Source: Lachnospiraceae bacterium (lineage in GTDB: Bacteria > Bacillota_A > Clostridia > Lachnospirales > Lachnospiraceae). Taken from it: DNA of 52,764 nucleotides. Where the stretch lies: NCBI GenBank assembly GCA_017522685.1, contig JAFWYN010000016.1, positions 1 through 52,764 of the forward strand, in the 5' to 3' direction. Below are positions 52,566-52,764 of the stretch, piece after piece. Within the stretch, counting starts at the first letter, position 1, and every line of letters begins with the position of its first letter. Both the position numbers and the translations under genes were made by a program. The notes under the pieces were generated by a model, which saw only the letters and a program-made list of their open reading frames with translations, ran no database searches and had not been told where the DNA came from.

Positions 52566-52593
52566 AAAAGCCGATAGATTTTTCTACCGGCTT
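52566..52593 (-). terminator. Terminator of the partial gene at the right edge
   Basis: Stem AAGCCGGTAG / CTATCGGCTT at 52568-52593 (one mismatch) followed by T residues on the minus strand. Confidence 0.8.
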
Positions 52594-52602
52594 TTCTGCT
52601 AT

Positions 52603-52764
52603 CTATACCTGCTCGTACTTATGCCATTCACTCTGTGGAATCCCCAAAGCTTCCATAGCCTGGCGGGAGGTTAATTTTAAATTCTCCATCAACTTAAGGA
52701 TAGATTGACGCAAGCTTTCCTCTCTTCCCAAATCTCTGCCAACCCTAAGTCCTTCTTCTCTTCC
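52603..52764 (-). CDS. Rpn-type recombination-promoting nuclease/transposase, C-terminal end only
   Basis: The last 53 residues of a protein cut by the window edge. The sequence GREEGLRVGRDLGREESLRQS, with the repeated G-R-E/D pattern, and LKLMENLKLTSRQAMEALGIP are the usual C-terminus of Rpn/PD-(D/E)xK transposase-like proteins of Clostridia. The catalytic domain is outside the window, so intactness cannot be judged. Confidence 0.65.
   Translation of the reverse strand, partial: GREEGLRVGRDLGREESLRQSILKLMENLKLTSRQAMEALGIPQSEWHKYEQV

Noticed and set aside
1..52764. CRISPR array, tRNA genes, prophage or complete insertion sequence
   Set aside because: No regular spaced repeats of 25-40 bases in arrays, no cloverleaf-type sequence and no integrase, capsid or full transposase gene were found by reading; short or degenerate cases could be missed.

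Overview
The window reads as chromosome of a Clostridia member, most likely family Lachnospiraceae. The reasons are the low-to-middling GC content, strong AGGAGG-type ribosome sites, the CvpA / DUF5711 / LysM run at the left edge, a DUF6128 protein, UgpC-type sugar ATPase next to DUF624, a T-box in front of metG and a clostridial split transketolase. No phage, integrase, complete insertion sequence, tRNA or CRISPR array was seen. Almost all genes are on the minus strand.

Layout. 1-290: tandem strong promoters and a leader pointing left out of the window, probably in front of an rRNA operon. 295-10170: CvpA, a DUF5711 propeller, a LysM protein, galM, the recR-ybaB-dnaX recombination/replication cluster, a phosphofructokinase, a membrane-anchored protein with a toxin-like C-terminal domain, and a MATE pump. 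10225-10459: a very large imperfect palindrome. 10487-13867: tadA and an AAA ATPase (the first of few plus-strand genes), a nucleotidyltransferase and a flavin reductase-rubredoxin fusion. 13883-18332: two overlapping MutS-like genes, then the SRP RNA and a PflX-type radical SAM gene. 18433-24119: DUF6128, a CdaR/PucR-type regulator, UgpC, DUF624, an acetyltransferase and a lipase-like hydrolase. 24150-34029: metG with T-box, a zinc-ribbon membrane protein, rpe, a small gene inside an inverted-repeat element, split transketolase, leuS and araD. With the FGGY kinase at 47317-48909, these make up much of a pentose route.

34102-46974 is an accessory block of about twenty small minus-strand genes. 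It holds a Thg1-like 3'-5' polymerase next to a polynucleotide-kinase-like P-loop protein, three NUDIX hydrolases, a MazG-type protein, an MFS transporter, an AbiE-type toxin/antitoxin pair, several GNAT acetyltransferases (one AAC(6')-like), an aminoglycoside-phosphotransferase-like kinase, a nitroreductase and a metallopeptidase-like protein. 49211-52496 holds two convergent genes of the same unusual design: an ECF-type sigma factor joined to a winged-helix-like segment and a large unknown C-terminal region. The right edge cuts an Rpn-type nuclease/transposase gene.

Strongest candidates for a new system are (1) the Thg1-like protein plus RNA-kinase-like pair, which could be an RNA 5'-end repair cassette, (2) the convergent sigma-fusion pair, and (3) the two inverted-repeat elements at 10225-10459 and 28376-28711. 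All function calls come from reading the sequence; no database search was run.
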